A stretch of 57,818 nucleotides of DNA from Bacteroidota bacterium (GCA_029571215.1 JAKPTE010000002.1:1-57818), one strand, 5' to 3'. Counted from the first letter of the stretch, positions 17,901-26,811 are shown. The notes: generated by a model not told the origin, from the letters alone. Made by a program: numbers and translations.

Positions 17901-18030
17901 AACGCCATGTGTCCGCATCAAAAACATATATTTCGTTTACGCTTTCCGCAAGAACCCTCTGAAAAAAGTCAGAGGACAAACCATGATTATCCTTCGGATG
18001 CTTCCTTTGTCTCCCGCTTTCAGATGCCAT
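14953..18030 (-). CDS. Multi-PAS hybrid sensor histidine kinase
   Basis: Signal-transduction protein of 1025 residues with no obvious membrane segment. Five PAS domains (about residues 20-138, 145-270, 275-395, 405-515, 525-650) are followed by a HisKA domain with phospho-acceptor His673 (SHEVRTP), a HATPase_c domain (NLLSNALKF, GTGLGLSI), and a C-terminal receiver with Asp959 and Lys1009. PAS-only input suggests a cytoplasmic redox, gas or ligand signal. It is convergent with the hydrogenase operon, and no response regulator lies next to it. Confidence 0.93.
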   Translation of the reverse strand: MASESGRQRKHPKDNHGLSSDFFQRVLAESVNEIYVFDADTWRFLLVNDSARKNLGFSAKELVQMTPLDIKPELTEQMFREILAPLYNGKKQKVIFETVHLRKNKTRYPVEVHLQMIHEGEKKLFAAIILDITERKRAEEIRRKSEQLFRAALYSIGDAVITTDTEGRILHMNPVAENLTGYKESEAKGKALEKVFVIVNEFTGQPAENPVNRVLREGKIVGLANHTVLISKNGRQIPIADSGAPIMDEDGKITGTVLVFRDQSEERKWQREISESEARFRGLFESSATGIALHRLVYDAEGIPVDYEILDVNNQYEKILGIPKEKAVGQRATLLYGTGKPPYFEQYLFVAKSGKSLSFETYFEPMQKHFFITVFSPEQEIFATTFLDISPLKNAISQIEKSSRQFSKMFYEHSAVKLILDAKTGQLLDVNHAAEKFYGWKREKMRSMNISDINTLSPEEINMEMEKVRTGRQSYFEFRHRLADGTVRDVEVYSTAMEMDGKEVLYSIVHDVTEKRKATELLLYEQYLMNSLMDTTPDLIYFKDKESRLIRVNKAVLKRFEFQHESEILGKTDFDLFSQEYALQTFNDERKILETGTPLIGLEEKVIWPDGHITWASTSKLPLKDARGNIVGTFGISRDITEWKKIIEELSKAKEKAEESDRLKTSFLQNMSHEVRTPMNAIMGFSELLRNENLSPEKRKEYINIIGQSSTNLLNIIEDVLRISSIETGQEKINKEECTLRELMSVLELQFRKKAEQKNLDFTIDIATDDEIVFLTDKTKLTQILANLLSNALKFTLKGFIRFGCRVENNYLHFYVEDSGIGISTEHIDRIFERFYQVETYLTRNYDGTGLGLSISKAYAEMLGGTLRVESTPGKGSVFHVLIPYLPEGRNLKEENDRKSLIPPAGNALVLLVEDDEYNYLLVKEMLSRTSLIMQRVTTGEEAVDICRKERNVRLVLMDIKLPGMDGFEATRMIRKMRNDLPIVALTAYAMPEDEEKAHLAGCSDYLSKPLDRGQLFRVLQKYLD

Positions 18031-18109
18031 TTTTTCTATAAATTCAATTAATATAAACGAAATTACTCATTTTATCTCAATAAAACAGAAACATTGAAAT
18101 TGAAATGAT

Positions 18110-18129
18110 GGGAAAGGTACCTTTTTCCC
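18110..18129. other. Near-perfect palindrome between acyltransferase-like and kinase genes
   Basis: The 20-bp sequence from GGGAAAGG through TACC to TTTTTCCC can fold as a hairpin. It lies between the end of the ispE-acyltransferase pair and the start of the kinase, both on the minus strand. It lacks a clear T run on the minus side, so a terminator role is uncertain. Confidence 0.3.
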
Positions 18130-18164
18130 ATAGGAAATGATGAGTGAGCGGAAAGCGATCAGAC

Positions 18165-18791
18165 TTATCCTTCATTGATTTCCCGTAAGAGGCTGATGAC
18201 ACGCTCTCTGATGATAGCATGTCCGGAAATTCCATGGAATGATTCCACCAGTTTTACTGTGCGGTGGGATATTTTAAAGATATATACCGGCAAACACCTA
18301 CCGGTAGCCTGGTAATAGGAATCCATAAGCTCAAGAAATCCTGAATCGGGTTTATAATTCTGATCATCTCTTCGTTCAACAAATATTACCAGATTATTCC
18401 CCTCAATAAGTTCTTTAAGGCTTTGCTGCATGGTAAGGCATATCTTCCGGCTGTTGGAATACACCGGAACAGCATGAACTTTTCTCATGATCCATACACA
18501 GGCAAAAGAAATGAGAAATGCCAGCAATATTCCAAAAAAACCATGTATCCCGAGTTCCTTTTCAATGAAGTCTTTCCTTATGTATGCCCTGCATTCCCTG
18601 AACTGTGTAACAGGAGCAATCACCCAGGGATATGCAGGAAACGGTTTATAGAGAAAAAAAATTACCGGTCCGTATGACAGATTATGATTGGCCACAAAAA
18701 CAGCAGGCGAATGAGGCATATTATCGAATCCTGTCCATTCAGGTTTACGGTAAAAAAACCTCAGAACCGTTTTAATGCAATGAAAAAGCAT
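18165..18791 (-). CDS. Lysophospholipid-acyltransferase-like protein, degenerate motif
   Basis: Protein of 208 residues that appears to belong to the PlsC/LPLAT fold: VFVANHNLSYGP (residues 31-42) sits where the HxxxxD motif is expected, a membrane segment lies near 80-102, and IFVERRDD resembles the EGTR block. However, position His+5 is Gly41 instead of Asp, so catalysis by the usual dyad is doubtful. It lies 6 bp after ispE on the same strand. It could be an inactive homologue or use another residue. Confidence 0.55.
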   Translation of the reverse strand: MLFHCIKTVLRFFYRKPEWTGFDNMPHSPAVFVANHNLSYGPVIFFLYKPFPAYPWVIAPVTQFRECRAYIRKDFIEKELGIHGFFGILLAFLISFACVWIMRKVHAVPVYSNSRKICLTMQQSLKELIEGNNLVIFVERRDDQNYKPDSGFLELMDSYYQATGRCLPVYIFKISHRTVKLVESFHGISGHAIIRERVISLLREINEG

Positions 18792-18797
18792 ACAGTT

Positions 18798-19625
18798 TCA
18801 CCGAAACATACTGCCGATTTTTTCAATAAATATTCGATTGCCGTCTGAAACTTCATGCACATCAGGTTTGTCAGCAAATATGGCATACAGAGCAGAACCG
18901 CTGCCTGACAGGGAGGCATATACTGCTCCTGCCTTGTACAACCGGCCTTTAATTTCAGCAAGAAGAGGGTATGTTCTGAAGACAGATTCTTCGAAATCGT
19001 TCACGAGATACTCCTTCCATAATCTTAAATCCCTGAGAATAGTTACCTCAAGTGGTTCGGAAGGTTCATGAGGGGTAATCTGTGCATAGGCTTCCCTGGT
19101 AGAAACATGCACCGGCGGAATTACAAGAACCAGATAGTAGCCGGATAAATCAATAGGTACCGGAGAAAGAATTTCTCCTCTCCCTTTTGCCGCCATTGGA
19201 CGGTTGTGAAGAAAGAACGGGCAATCGCTGCCGAGCCTTAATGCATATTCTTTCAACTCCTCAACGCTGAGCGACAGACCAAAAAGCCTGTCAAGCATCA
19301 TCAGAGTAAAAGCTGCGTCGGAAGACCCCCCTCCCAACCCGGCACCGCTCGGAATTCTCTTATGAAGATATATGTCAGCTCCCTGTATTCCCTTCTCCAC
19401 ATGGAGTACCTCCCATGCCTTTACGCAAAGATTGTCCTTTGGATCTCCTTCCGGTACCAGGCCGGAAACTTTAATATGTGTGCCTTCTGAATGGTTGGGA
19501 ATAATCTCCAGCACATCGCTTATACCAACAGGAAAAAACAATGTCTGGATTTCATGGTAACCATCCGTTCGCCTTCCGGTAACCCGTAATCCAAGGTTTA
19601 TTTTGGCATTGGGAAAATCAACCAT
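18798..19625 (-). CDS. ispE: 4-diphosphocytidyl-2-C-methyl-D-erythritol kinase
   Basis: GHMP-family kinase of 275 residues that phosphorylates CDP-methylerythritol in the MEP route to isoprenoids. Signatures are AKINLGLRVTGRRTDGYHE at the N terminus and the ATP loop PSGAGLGGGSSDAAF near residue 90. Length is normal. The -7-like box TATTTTTG ends 4 nt before the ATG, suggesting a very short leader. Confidence 0.96.
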   Translation of the reverse strand: MVDFPNAKINLGLRVTGRRTDGYHEIQTLFFPVGISDVLEIIPNHSEGTHIKVSGLVPEGDPKDNLCVKAWEVLHVEKGIQGADIYLHKRIPSGAGLGGGSSDAAFTLMMLDRLFGLSLSVEELKEYALRLGSDCPFFLHNRPMAAKGRGEILSPVPIDLSGYYLVLVIPPVHVSTREAYAQITPHEPSEPLEVTILRDLRLWKEYLVNDFEESVFRTYPLLAEIKGRLYKAGAVYASLSGSGSALYAIFADKPDVHEVSDGNRIFIEKIGSMFR

Positions 19626-19629
19626 GGAA

Positions 19630-19637
19630 CAAAAATA
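19630..19637 (-). promoter_or_regulatory. -7 box TATTTTTG of ispE
   Basis: On the minus strand this reads TATTTTTG, an exact match to the Bacteroidota TAnnTTTG. Its last base is 4 nt from the ispE ATG (19625), so transcription would start at or next to the start codon. No TTG was found at the -33 position. Confidence 0.4.
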
Positions 19638-19674
19638 ACTATTTAGATAAAATGAAAATATCTAAAAATTGTTC

Positions 19675-19682
19675 TAATTTTG
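19675..19682 (+). promoter_or_regulatory. -7 box TAATTTTG of the T9SS cargo operon
   Basis: Exact TAnnTTTG match 57 nt upstream of the chosen start at 19740. It overlaps the earlier in-frame ATG at 19680, which argues that the real start is downstream. No clear -33 element. Confidence 0.5.
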
Positions 19683-19739
19683 AAGAACAATCAGGTTGGT
19701 CTTACGGTAAAATCTTTTATCCGTTTATTTTTTATGTAC

Positions 19740-22334
19740 ATGAAAAAACTAGGGCTTTCTTTTTTATTCATTGCGGTATCCTTTACAATCCTTGGCCAAT
19801 GGAAATTATCAAACTTACCAAGGTTTCGTTCAGTTAATGATCTTGTTTTCGCCGGTAACCGGCTGATTGCTGTCGGAGGACATGAAACCAACGATGCCAT
19901 TACAGGAATTTATATTTCGCAAGATTCGGGCAGAACGTGGAACATCGTGATGGATTCACCGAATAGCCCCTGGTTAAGAGCATTGTCTTGCCCTTCTCCT
20001 TCCATAGGTTTTGCAGCAGGAGACAACGGGTTGGTAATGAAAACAAGCACGGGAGGAGATACATGGTCGGTGCTCAGCTTGCCACAGGATATTGCATTAA
20101 GAAACTTCCACAGCGTCTTTTTTACTTCAGAAGACACAGGATTTATTGCCGGTGGACAATACGGTGCCGACACTTTGCACACCTTTGCTGTTACATTTGA
20201 TGGCGGGAATAACTGGAATGTGCGCATCAACGAAAAAGGTCAGATTTATAAAACCTGTTGGTTTTTCAATTCCAAAGAAGGCCTTATTGCCGGAGAGAAA
20301 GGAATACTTCTTCTGACATTTGACGGAGGTCTTTCCTGGGAATCTCCATCCGTTCCTTCCTCTGTACAAGGGAGGGATTGGAATGCTTTGTACTTCAAGG
20401 ATCGGTTAACGGGTTTTGCTGCAGGAGGTCATCCTTCCAATGAAGCCATACAGACGATCATTCGTACTACTGACGGAGGACATACCTGGGAGGTGGTTCA
20501 CGACAGCCTGGCTCCTATACTGAACGATATTTGTCTTGCAAGCACAACAGATGGTTATGCTGTGGGAAACCTGGGAACTTTTCTCAAAACCACGGATGGA
20601 GGGCTCACCTGGGTTCCTCTTGGTTTACCTTCCAGCCTGAATGACGAACGAAATCTTCAGGCAACCGGCTTCCTGAATCGCTTGGCAGGGGTTGCGGCAG
20701 GTTCTGACGGAAAGGTGCTTGTTTACGCCGATTCTTCTTTACACATCCCGGTGATAGGTTCCCTGAAAGCACAACTGATCAGCCCCGGGAAAATAAAGCT
20801 AAAGGCTCAGGTTAATCCAAACGGACTTCCAACCCACGTATATTTTGGTTATGGGAAAGACACACCCGATGAAAACATCCATTCCTCCGTTCCGGAAATG
20901 CTTTCCGGGGTTGATTGGCAAAATGTTAGTGTTACGCTAACCGGCCTTGATCCTAATGCATTTTATGTCTTCAGGGTACAGGCTGAAAACAAAGACGGGA
21001 CAAGCACAAGCCAGACCCTTTCCTTTTTTGCCGGAACCGATATTCCCAACTGGAGTTTCGAGTTATGGGATACTCTTGTCTCCGAAACACCTGAACAATG
21101 GATGACGGTCGGTTCAGTAGAAAAAGTTGAAGGTGAAAATGGTACAACAGCTGCAAAGTTACAGGCAAAGGACAATGAACCTGGAGTAGTTCTTATCGGA
21201 AACCTGAACAACGGGAATTTCGAAGGGGGCGTTCCTTTTGCCGGGCAACCCGACACCATTGGGATAAAGGTAAAATACGAAATTGCATACGGTGACAGTG
21301 CATTTGTACTTCTTCTGCTGAAAAAAGAGGGTACTCCCGTGGCACAGGGCATTTTCAAAATAGGTGGAAGTTCCGGAGGCCAGTTCGTTACCCGTAAATT
21401 CCGAATACCCTATCAGATCCTTGAAGAAAGCGACAGTATCATTGTCGGTATCGCTTCAACCGATGTATTTGCGGGTAAAATAGATCCTTCGAGTGTTATT
21501 TTGATTGATGACATCTTCTTTATGCACACAACAGCCACCCTTTTTAACAGCGATTTTGAACAATGGAAACAGGTAATACGGCACATTCCGAAAGGATGGT
21601 ACCCGGGGGAAGACAATAAAATTCTTCAGAGTGAATCTCCCATACACATATCCGAAAACGCCTTCGATGGTTCTTATGCCTTGGATTTTCGTAATCTCCC
21701 GCATGAAGGATACAATCAGATCTTCCTGTCTACCAGTCCCTTTAAATCTGTGAGACCGTCTTTCCCTGTCTCTGGAAGACATAATGCCCTGTATGGATAT
21801 ATCGGATTTGAACCAAATGGCAATGACACACTTTTTGTAAGCATTTCCATGTTTCTTAACGGAACAACGGTAGGTGAGGGATTTTATTCACTGACGGAAC
21901 CGATCGAACCCTACCAACAGCTCGAAATACCTATCTGGTATGTGACCCAGGACGTTATTCCCGACAGCAGTTTTATAGGTTTTTCCTTTAATAGCAAGCC
22001 ATCAGTGAATACAAGAGTCTTCGTTGATGCTCTCTCTTTTGACACTCCGGCTCTTAAGATAAACAACAATAAGGCCCGGGGAAAGAACGTGATTTACCCA
22101 AATCCTTTCCGTGATATCATTCATATTGACTGGCCTGAAAGCGAAGGAAAAACCATGGTAATTGAGTTGTATGAGATAACGGGCCGGAAACTTTTCTCAG
22201 AAAGAACCATTTCACATGGAAGAAATACGGTGAGGGTAACAGGCAGTTCCCTTTCCCGTGGAATGTATCTGCTCAGGGTCTGGACGCCGGAGGATGGCTC
22301 AGGATTTACTCAGGAAATAGTGCATAACCAATAA
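19740..22334 (+). CDS. Secreted YCF48/BNR-repeat protein with T9SS sorting domain
   Basis: Predicted exported protein of 864 residues. A signal peptide (MKKLGLSFLFIAVSFTILG) is followed by BNR/YCF48-like propeller repeats (DGG.TW motifs, about 20-345), a fibronectin-III-like domain (about 360-450), two beta-rich domains starting at NWSFELWD and NSDFEQWK (carbohydrate-binding-like), and a C-terminal T9SS type A sorting domain with YPNPF and LSRGMYLLRV. It is likely cell-surface or released. ATG 19740 gives a clean signal peptide; earlier ATGs at 19680 and 19734 are less likely. The function of the propeller is unknown. Confidence 0.85.
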   Translation: MKKLGLSFLFIAVSFTILGQWKLSNLPRFRSVNDLVFAGNRLIAVGGHETNDAITGIYISQDSGRTWNIVMDSPNSPWLRALSCPSPSIGFAAGDNGLVMKTSTGGDTWSVLSLPQDIALRNFHSVFFTSEDTGFIAGGQYGADTLHTFAVTFDGGNNWNVRINEKGQIYKTCWFFNSKEGLIAGEKGILLLTFDGGLSWESPSVPSSVQGRDWNALYFKDRLTGFAAGGHPSNEAIQTIIRTTDGGHTWEVVHDSLAPILNDICLASTTDGYAVGNLGTFLKTTDGGLTWVPLGLPSSLNDERNLQATGFLNRLAGVAAGSDGKVLVYADSSLHIPVIGSLKAQLISPGKIKLKAQVNPNGLPTHVYFGYGKDTPDENIHSSVPEMLSGVDWQNVSVTLTGLDPNAFYVFRVQAENKDGTSTSQTLSFFAGTDIPNWSFELWDTLVSETPEQWMTVGSVEKVEGENGTTAAKLQAKDNEPGVVLIGNLNNGNFEGGVPFAGQPDTIGIKVKYEIAYGDSAFVLLLLKKEGTPVAQGIFKIGGSSGGQFVTRKFRIPYQILEESDSIIVGIASTDVFAGKIDPSSVILIDDIFFMHTTATLFNSDFEQWKQVIRHIPKGWYPGEDNKILQSESPIHISENAFDGSYALDFRNLPHEGYNQIFLSTSPFKSVRPSFPVSGRHNALYGYIGFEPNGNDTLFVSISMFLNGTTVGEGFYSLTEPIEPYQQLEIPIWYVTQDVIPDSSFIGFSFNSKPSVNTRVFVDALSFDTPALKINNNKARGKNVIYPNPFRDIIHIDWPESEGKTMVIELYEITGRKLFSERTISHGRNTVRVTGSSLSRGMYLLRVWTPEDGSGFTQEIVHNQ

Positions 22335-22343
22335 CTTCCCCCT

Positions 22344-24395
22344 ATGAAAAGAAAAATTACCAGCTTCTTTACATTGGCGTTCCTTACAATGATTTTTGCC
22401 AATGGGTTCTCACAACCTGTAAAGGTTTCACCTCCGGAAGGAACCATATTGGAGGTATGGCCCACTGATCCGAGATCAATTGGTATAACTGCCACGACTT
22501 TTAAGTATACTGATCCGACCTTTCCTTATTGGGAATATGATTCTTCCTGTATTTACTGGGGTGTAAACGACACGCTTTTCGGGGTCATCAACGGGGCAAA
22601 CAATGCTCCGCCAAATTCGAACTGCAGCGGGATGTCGGATCTTATTTATGATCCGGCTTCCTCTGATTCTAGACATCTGGTGTTTAGAGGGACCACCAAC
22701 TATAAATACCTGAATACATCCAATGTTTGGGTAACCAATCCAGTTCCTGTTCAAATGATCATTTCCGTTGACATGCCGGGAGATATGCAGTTCAGGATGA
22801 TAGGGGGATACCTTCTCGCCAGAGTGTCAGAATACAGCCAGACATTCAGGCTTCTGGTTCAAATGTATGCTCTGAGTCCGGCCGATGCACAGTATTTTTC
22901 GGGAAGTCCCGGCCAATTGTATCCTCCGATACAATTGTTCGATATGTTACATACGGACCCGAACACTTCCATATGTACTAACTGGGACGGGGGCTCTTTT
23001 TTCAAAATTCCTTTCTATGCTGAAGTATTCAAAACAGAACCTCTCTGCAACGGATCTTCTGACGGAGAGCTGAAGGTTGAATATACAGGAGGCACTCAAC
23101 CGGTAGGAATCCTGTGGAGCACAGGTTCCCCAAATCCTGTCATCTCTGATATTACGGCAGGCAATTACTGGGTAAGAATTTTCGACTTTACCCAATGTGT
23201 CATTCAGAAATACATTACCGTTAACGAGCCGGCACCACTCACTCTTGCTGACAGCGTCAAAGATATTTCATGCTTCGGAGCTGGCAACGGTGAAGTTTCG
23301 GTTCATGCAGAGGGAGGAACAATGCCTTACCGATTCCAATGGTCAAACGGCGGAACTGATAGTGTTTCAGTGGCTGATCAACCGGGTACCTATACCGTTG
23401 TTGTTACAGATGACCATGGCTGTACAGCGTATGACACGCTACACGTCAACGAACCTGAGAAAATAATTTTGCACGCTGAGATCACGGAACCATCCTGTAA
23501 TGGAACATCGGACGGAAGCCTGATCGTCAGTGCAACAGGAGGTATTGCTCCTTTCAATTTCTTGTGGGATAGTGGTAGTACCGAAGATACCCTGACAAAT
23601 CTAAGCGCGGGAAATTATATTGTTACCGCTACCGACCAGAATAACTGTACCGAAACGGATACATTTATCGTTCAGCAACCGGAACCACTTGCCATTCATG
23701 CTAATGTTACGGATGTTTCCTGTTACGGAGGGAACGATGGTGCGGTTAGTCTTCTTGTCAGCGGTGGAACGCAGCCGTATTCTTTTGCATGGAACGACAA
23801 CGCCATTACACAAAATCGTGAAAACCTTTCGGCAGGATCCTATTCCGTTACGGTAACAGATAATCATGGATGCGGCACTGACTTCACCGTTCAGGTTACA
23901 GAACCTTCGGAAGATTCCGCTTCATTCCAATTCGAAATAACCCACAAGACAGTAACTTTCTCCAACCAGTCTTCACAGGGTTCCTATACATGGAACTTCG
24001 GAGACGGCCAATCCTCAGATGAACAAAATCCGGAGCACACCTATCTTAATGACGGTACCTACAATGTTTGTCTCACCGTTACAACAAACTGCGGTGAATG
24101 GACCCAATGCAGGGATGTTGTTATCAACACGGTTGGTGTACCGTCTGCTCTGGCCCGTCAATGCAGACTATACCCCAATCCTGCCGCAGATTATCTGACG
24201 GCTCAATGGCCTTCGGAAGCAGGTTTGCAACGCATTTCAGTTCTTGATCTTTCCGGAAGGGTGGTTTTCCAGGATGTATCCGATAACTCCGGCAGCAGAA
24301 TCATCGATATTTCAAACCTTCCTTCGGGAGTATGGCAGTTACAAATGGTCTTCAGGAAAGAAACAGTGAGAATTCCGTTTATCGTAATTCGCTGA
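22344..24395 (+). CDS. SprB-repeat, PKD-domain secreted protein with T9SS sorting domain
   Basis: Exported protein of 683 residues. After a signal peptide and a ~200-residue unassigned domain come four SprB-type repeats of about 74 residues (each with C.G..DG, a GG..PY..W block and LSAGNY.V.V.D..GC), a PKD domain (YTWNFGDGQSSDEQNPEHTY), and a C-terminal sorting domain with LYPNPAADYL. SprB repeats occur in gliding adhesins and other surface proteins of this phylum. It starts 9 bp after the previous cargo gene, so the two are probably co-transcribed. Confidence 0.88.
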   Translation: MKRKITSFFTLAFLTMIFANGFSQPVKVSPPEGTILEVWPTDPRSIGITATTFKYTDPTFPYWEYDSSCIYWGVNDTLFGVINGANNAPPNSNCSGMSDLIYDPASSDSRHLVFRGTTNYKYLNTSNVWVTNPVPVQMIISVDMPGDMQFRMIGGYLLARVSEYSQTFRLLVQMYALSPADAQYFSGSPGQLYPPIQLFDMLHTDPNTSICTNWDGGSFFKIPFYAEVFKTEPLCNGSSDGELKVEYTGGTQPVGILWSTGSPNPVISDITAGNYWVRIFDFTQCVIQKYITVNEPAPLTLADSVKDISCFGAGNGEVSVHAEGGTMPYRFQWSNGGTDSVSVADQPGTYTVVVTDDHGCTAYDTLHVNEPEKIILHAEITEPSCNGTSDGSLIVSATGGIAPFNFLWDSGSTEDTLTNLSAGNYIVTATDQNNCTETDTFIVQQPEPLAIHANVTDVSCYGGNDGAVSLLVSGGTQPYSFAWNDNAITQNRENLSAGSYSVTVTDNHGCGTDFTVQVTEPSEDSASFQFEITHKTVTFSNQSSQGSYTWNFGDGQSSDEQNPEHTYLNDGTYNVCLTVTTNCGEWTQCRDVVINTVGVPSALARQCRLYPNPAADYLTAQWPSEAGLQRISVLDLSGRVVFQDVSDNSGSRIIDISNLPSGVWQLQMVFRKETVRIPFIVIR

Positions 24396-24425
24396 CAACA
24401 GGCCGATAGGCTAGTTAAAAAATTA

Positions 24426-24483
24426 AACAGGCTGTTGGTTCAGAACTTATGCTGATTCGGCAAAAAGTTACCAACAGCCTGTT
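24426..24483 (+). terminator. Strong 14-bp-stem hairpin, candidate terminator
   Basis: Perfect arms AACAGGCTGTTGGT (24426-24439) and ACCAACAGCCTGTT (24470-24483) enclose a 30-nt loop, 31 bp after the T9SS cargo stop. A T-rich run (24499-24506) lies 15 nt beyond, too far for a classical intrinsic terminator, so processing or a bidirectional barrier is also possible. Confidence 0.55.
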
Positions 24484-24551
24484 CATATTATGGTAATATT
24501 TTTTTTAAAAATATCTTTTCCTATTTGTGAAATTTGGCGGGCTTCTTTTCC

Positions 24552-24559
24552 TACCTTTG
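24552..24559 (+). promoter_or_regulatory. -7 box TACCTTTG of dnaB
   Basis: Exact TAnnTTTG match, 19 nt ahead of the dnaB ATG at 24579. TTTG sequences at 24524 and 24533 are near but not at the usual 19-21 bp spacing. Confidence 0.55.
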
Positions 24560-24578
24560 CGTTGAAAACAGCAACATT

Positions 24579-26105
24579 ATGCCAGCCAGGACAGCCCGTA
24601 AACCAGTTCCCAAACAGGACCCGGTATCTGTTGATTATTCGAAAATGCCACCTCAGGCAATTGAGCTTGAGGAAGCAGTTCTTGGAGCCATTATGCTCGA
24701 AAAGAATGCATTGCTTTCCGTTATCGACATTTTGAAGCCGGAAAGCTTCTACAAGGAAGCTCACCAGAAAATTTTTCAGGCAATCCTCGATCTGTCGATG
24801 GCTGAAAAACCCATAGATATTCTTACAGTTACCGAGCAACTGCGGGCTAACAAGCAACTCGATGAAGCAGGAGGTCCGGCTTACATCAGCCAGCTTACTT
24901 CCCGTATTGCATCGGCAGCACATATTGAATACCATGCCCGCATTGTTGCCCAGAAGTACATTCAGAGAGAACTGATCAGGGTATCTTCCGAAATTCAGAA
25001 ACAGGCCTACGATGAGTCAATTGACGTAAACGATCTTCTGGAGTTCTCAGAAAAAGAACTCTTTGAAATTGCCACCGGGAATATTAAAAAAGAATCGTTG
25101 CCGGTAAATACCATTCTCAAAGAAGCCATCCGAAGGATTGAAGACGCCAGCAAAAGGTCAGACAATCTGAGCGGGGTTCCTTCCGGATTCACAAAACTGG
25201 ACAGGATCACATCAGGCTGGCAACGGTCTGACCTGATCATTATTGCTGCCCGGCCATCAATGGGGAAAACCGCTTTTGTTCTGTCCATGGCCCGTAATAT
25301 GGCAGTGGAACACAAAATCCCGGTTGCCATTTTCTCTCTCGAAATGTCATCGGTTCAGCTGGTGAACCGTATGATTGTCAGCGAAACGGAACTGCCCTCC
25401 GAGCGGATAAAAAACGGCAAACTCACTGAAGAAGAATGGAAACAGCTCGATGCAGGCATACGTGACCTTGTGCATGCCCCCCTTTACATTGATGACACCC
25501 CGGCCATCAGCATTTATGAACTCAGGGCAAAATGTCGGCGTCTTGTAGTACAGCACCAGATTCAGGTGGTGATAGTTGACTACCTGCAACTGATGACGGC
25601 TCCCGTCGATGCCAAGGGAAGCAGGGAACAGGAGGTAAGCATGATTTCCCGATCGCTGAAAGCACTTGCCAAAGAGCTGGATGTGCCGGTTATTGCGCTC
25701 TCCCAATTGAACCGTTCGGTGGAAACACGCTCGGGGACCAAACGACCGCAACTATCAGACCTCAGGGAATCAGGAGCTATTGAACAGGATGCCGATATCG
25801 TCATCTTCATTCACCGGCCCGAAAAGTACGGCCTGTTTGAAGACCTTGATGGAAATTCCACCAAGGGAATAGCTGAAATCATTGTCGCCAAGCACAGAAA
25901 CGGACCTACAGCTGATCTCCAGTTGCGCTTCCGCGATGACCTGGCACGGTTTGAAGACCTGGATTCTTTTGCTCCCATTGACGCCACCCTTTCAGGAAAA
26001 ACTGTCACCATCGGATCCCGTATGAACCAGGATGTGGATGAACGCTATGAAGGGAAATTTACACTCGGTCGAAACGACTCATTTGATCAGGAAACCCCTT
26101 TCTAA
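24579..26105 (+). CDS. dnaB: Replicative DNA helicase DnaB
   Basis: Helicase of 508 residues that unwinds DNA at the replication fork. The N-terminal DnaB domain (PQAIELEEAVLGAIM onward) and the RecA-like domain are complete, with Walker A ARPSMGKTAF (Lys230), the IVDYLQLM motif and RESGAIEQDADIV. ATG 24579 (MPARTARKPVP) follows the TACCTTTG box; an in-frame ATG at 24534 lies upstream of that box and is rejected. Convergent with the YjjG-like gene, 1 bp between the stops. Confidence 0.97.
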   Translation: MPARTARKPVPKQDPVSVDYSKMPPQAIELEEAVLGAIMLEKNALLSVIDILKPESFYKEAHQKIFQAILDLSMAEKPIDILTVTEQLRANKQLDEAGGPAYISQLTSRIASAAHIEYHARIVAQKYIQRELIRVSSEIQKQAYDESIDVNDLLEFSEKELFEIATGNIKKESLPVNTILKEAIRRIEDASKRSDNLSGVPSGFTKLDRITSGWQRSDLIIIAARPSMGKTAFVLSMARNMAVEHKIPVAIFSLEMSSVQLVNRMIVSETELPSERIKNGKLTEEEWKQLDAGIRDLVHAPLYIDDTPAISIYELRAKCRRLVVQHQIQVVIVDYLQLMTAPVDAKGSREQEVSMISRSLKALAKELDVPVIALSQLNRSVETRSGTKRPQLSDLRESGAIEQDADIVIFIHRPEKYGLFEDLDGNSTKGIAEIIVAKHRNGPTADLQLRFRDDLARFEDLDSFAPIDATLSGKTVTIGSRMNQDVDERYEGKFTLGRNDSFDQETPF

Positions 26106-26106
26106 A

Positions 26107-26793
26107 TCACAGCAAATCTTTCAGTTGAGCAAGGGCATGTATTTCATGGGTAGGTTTCATGGCATGCGGAATACGGTCAGGATTGAAATAAACCTGGTCA
26201 ATGCCGTAATCAGCTGCTCCCGTAATATCGGCAATGGGATCATCCCCTACCATCAGGCATTGCTCTTTGCGGGCATTCAGAAACGAAACCGCCAGGTGGA
26301 AAAATTCCCTGCCTGGTTTGGTAGTTCCAAGTTCATCCGAAGTAAATATATGCCTGAAATATGGACTAAGGCCTGAATGTTCTATCTTTGCCAGCTGTGT
26401 TTCCTTAAACCCGTTCGAAAGAATATATAAATTGTACTTCCGGTGAAGATATTCGAGAACCTCCTTTGCATCAGGAAAAAGCTGTTTCTGAAGAGGCAGA
26501 TTGCTGATAAAAGCATCACTGAAGCTGTCGGCGAGCTGGTTATCCGTAATACCGAAAGCTGTGAATGTACGACGCATCCTCTCATAACGAAGCGTTTCCT
26601 TGGTAACTTCTCCGTCACGATACTGCTCCCAAAGCACTTCGTTGTGTCGATTGAACTCTGCCAGAAACTGTTCCGGTTCGACCCTGTTCTGCAGATGATA
26701 TTGATAGAACAGATTCAGAAGCGTCTCGCGCGAATTGGCCTCATAGTCCCACAGTGTGCGGTCAAGATCAAAAAAAATATACCGGTATTTCAT
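26107..26793 (-). CDS. yjjG: YjjG-family HAD phosphatase
   Basis: HAD-superfamily hydrolase of 228 residues, similar to the YjjG noncanonical pyrimidine nucleotidases. Motif I FFDLDRTLWD has the nucleophile and acid Asp residues, motif II is ILSNG, motif III lies near the KPG, and motif IV is VGDDPIADI. It probably dephosphorylates damaged or noncanonical nucleotides, a housekeeping role. It is divergent from the helicase. Confidence 0.88.
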   Translation of the reverse strand: MKYRYIFFDLDRTLWDYEANSRETLLNLFYQYHLQNRVEPEQFLAEFNRHNEVLWEQYRDGEVTKETLRYERMRRTFTAFGITDNQLADSFSDAFISNLPLQKQLFPDAKEVLEYLHRKYNLYILSNGFKETQLAKIEHSGLSPYFRHIFTSDELGTTKPGREFFHLAVSFLNARKEQCLMVGDDPIADITGAADYGIDQVYFNPDRIPHAMKPTHEIHALAQLKDLL

Positions 26794-26803
26794 AAACAGG
26801 TGT

Positions 26804-26811
26804 CAAAATTA
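26804..26811 (-). promoter_or_regulatory. -7 box TAATTTTG of the YjjG-like gene
   Basis: Exact TAnnTTTG on the minus strand, ending 10 nt before the ATG at 26793. A TTG at 26829-26831 lies 17 bp upstream, a little closer than usual. Confidence 0.4.
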
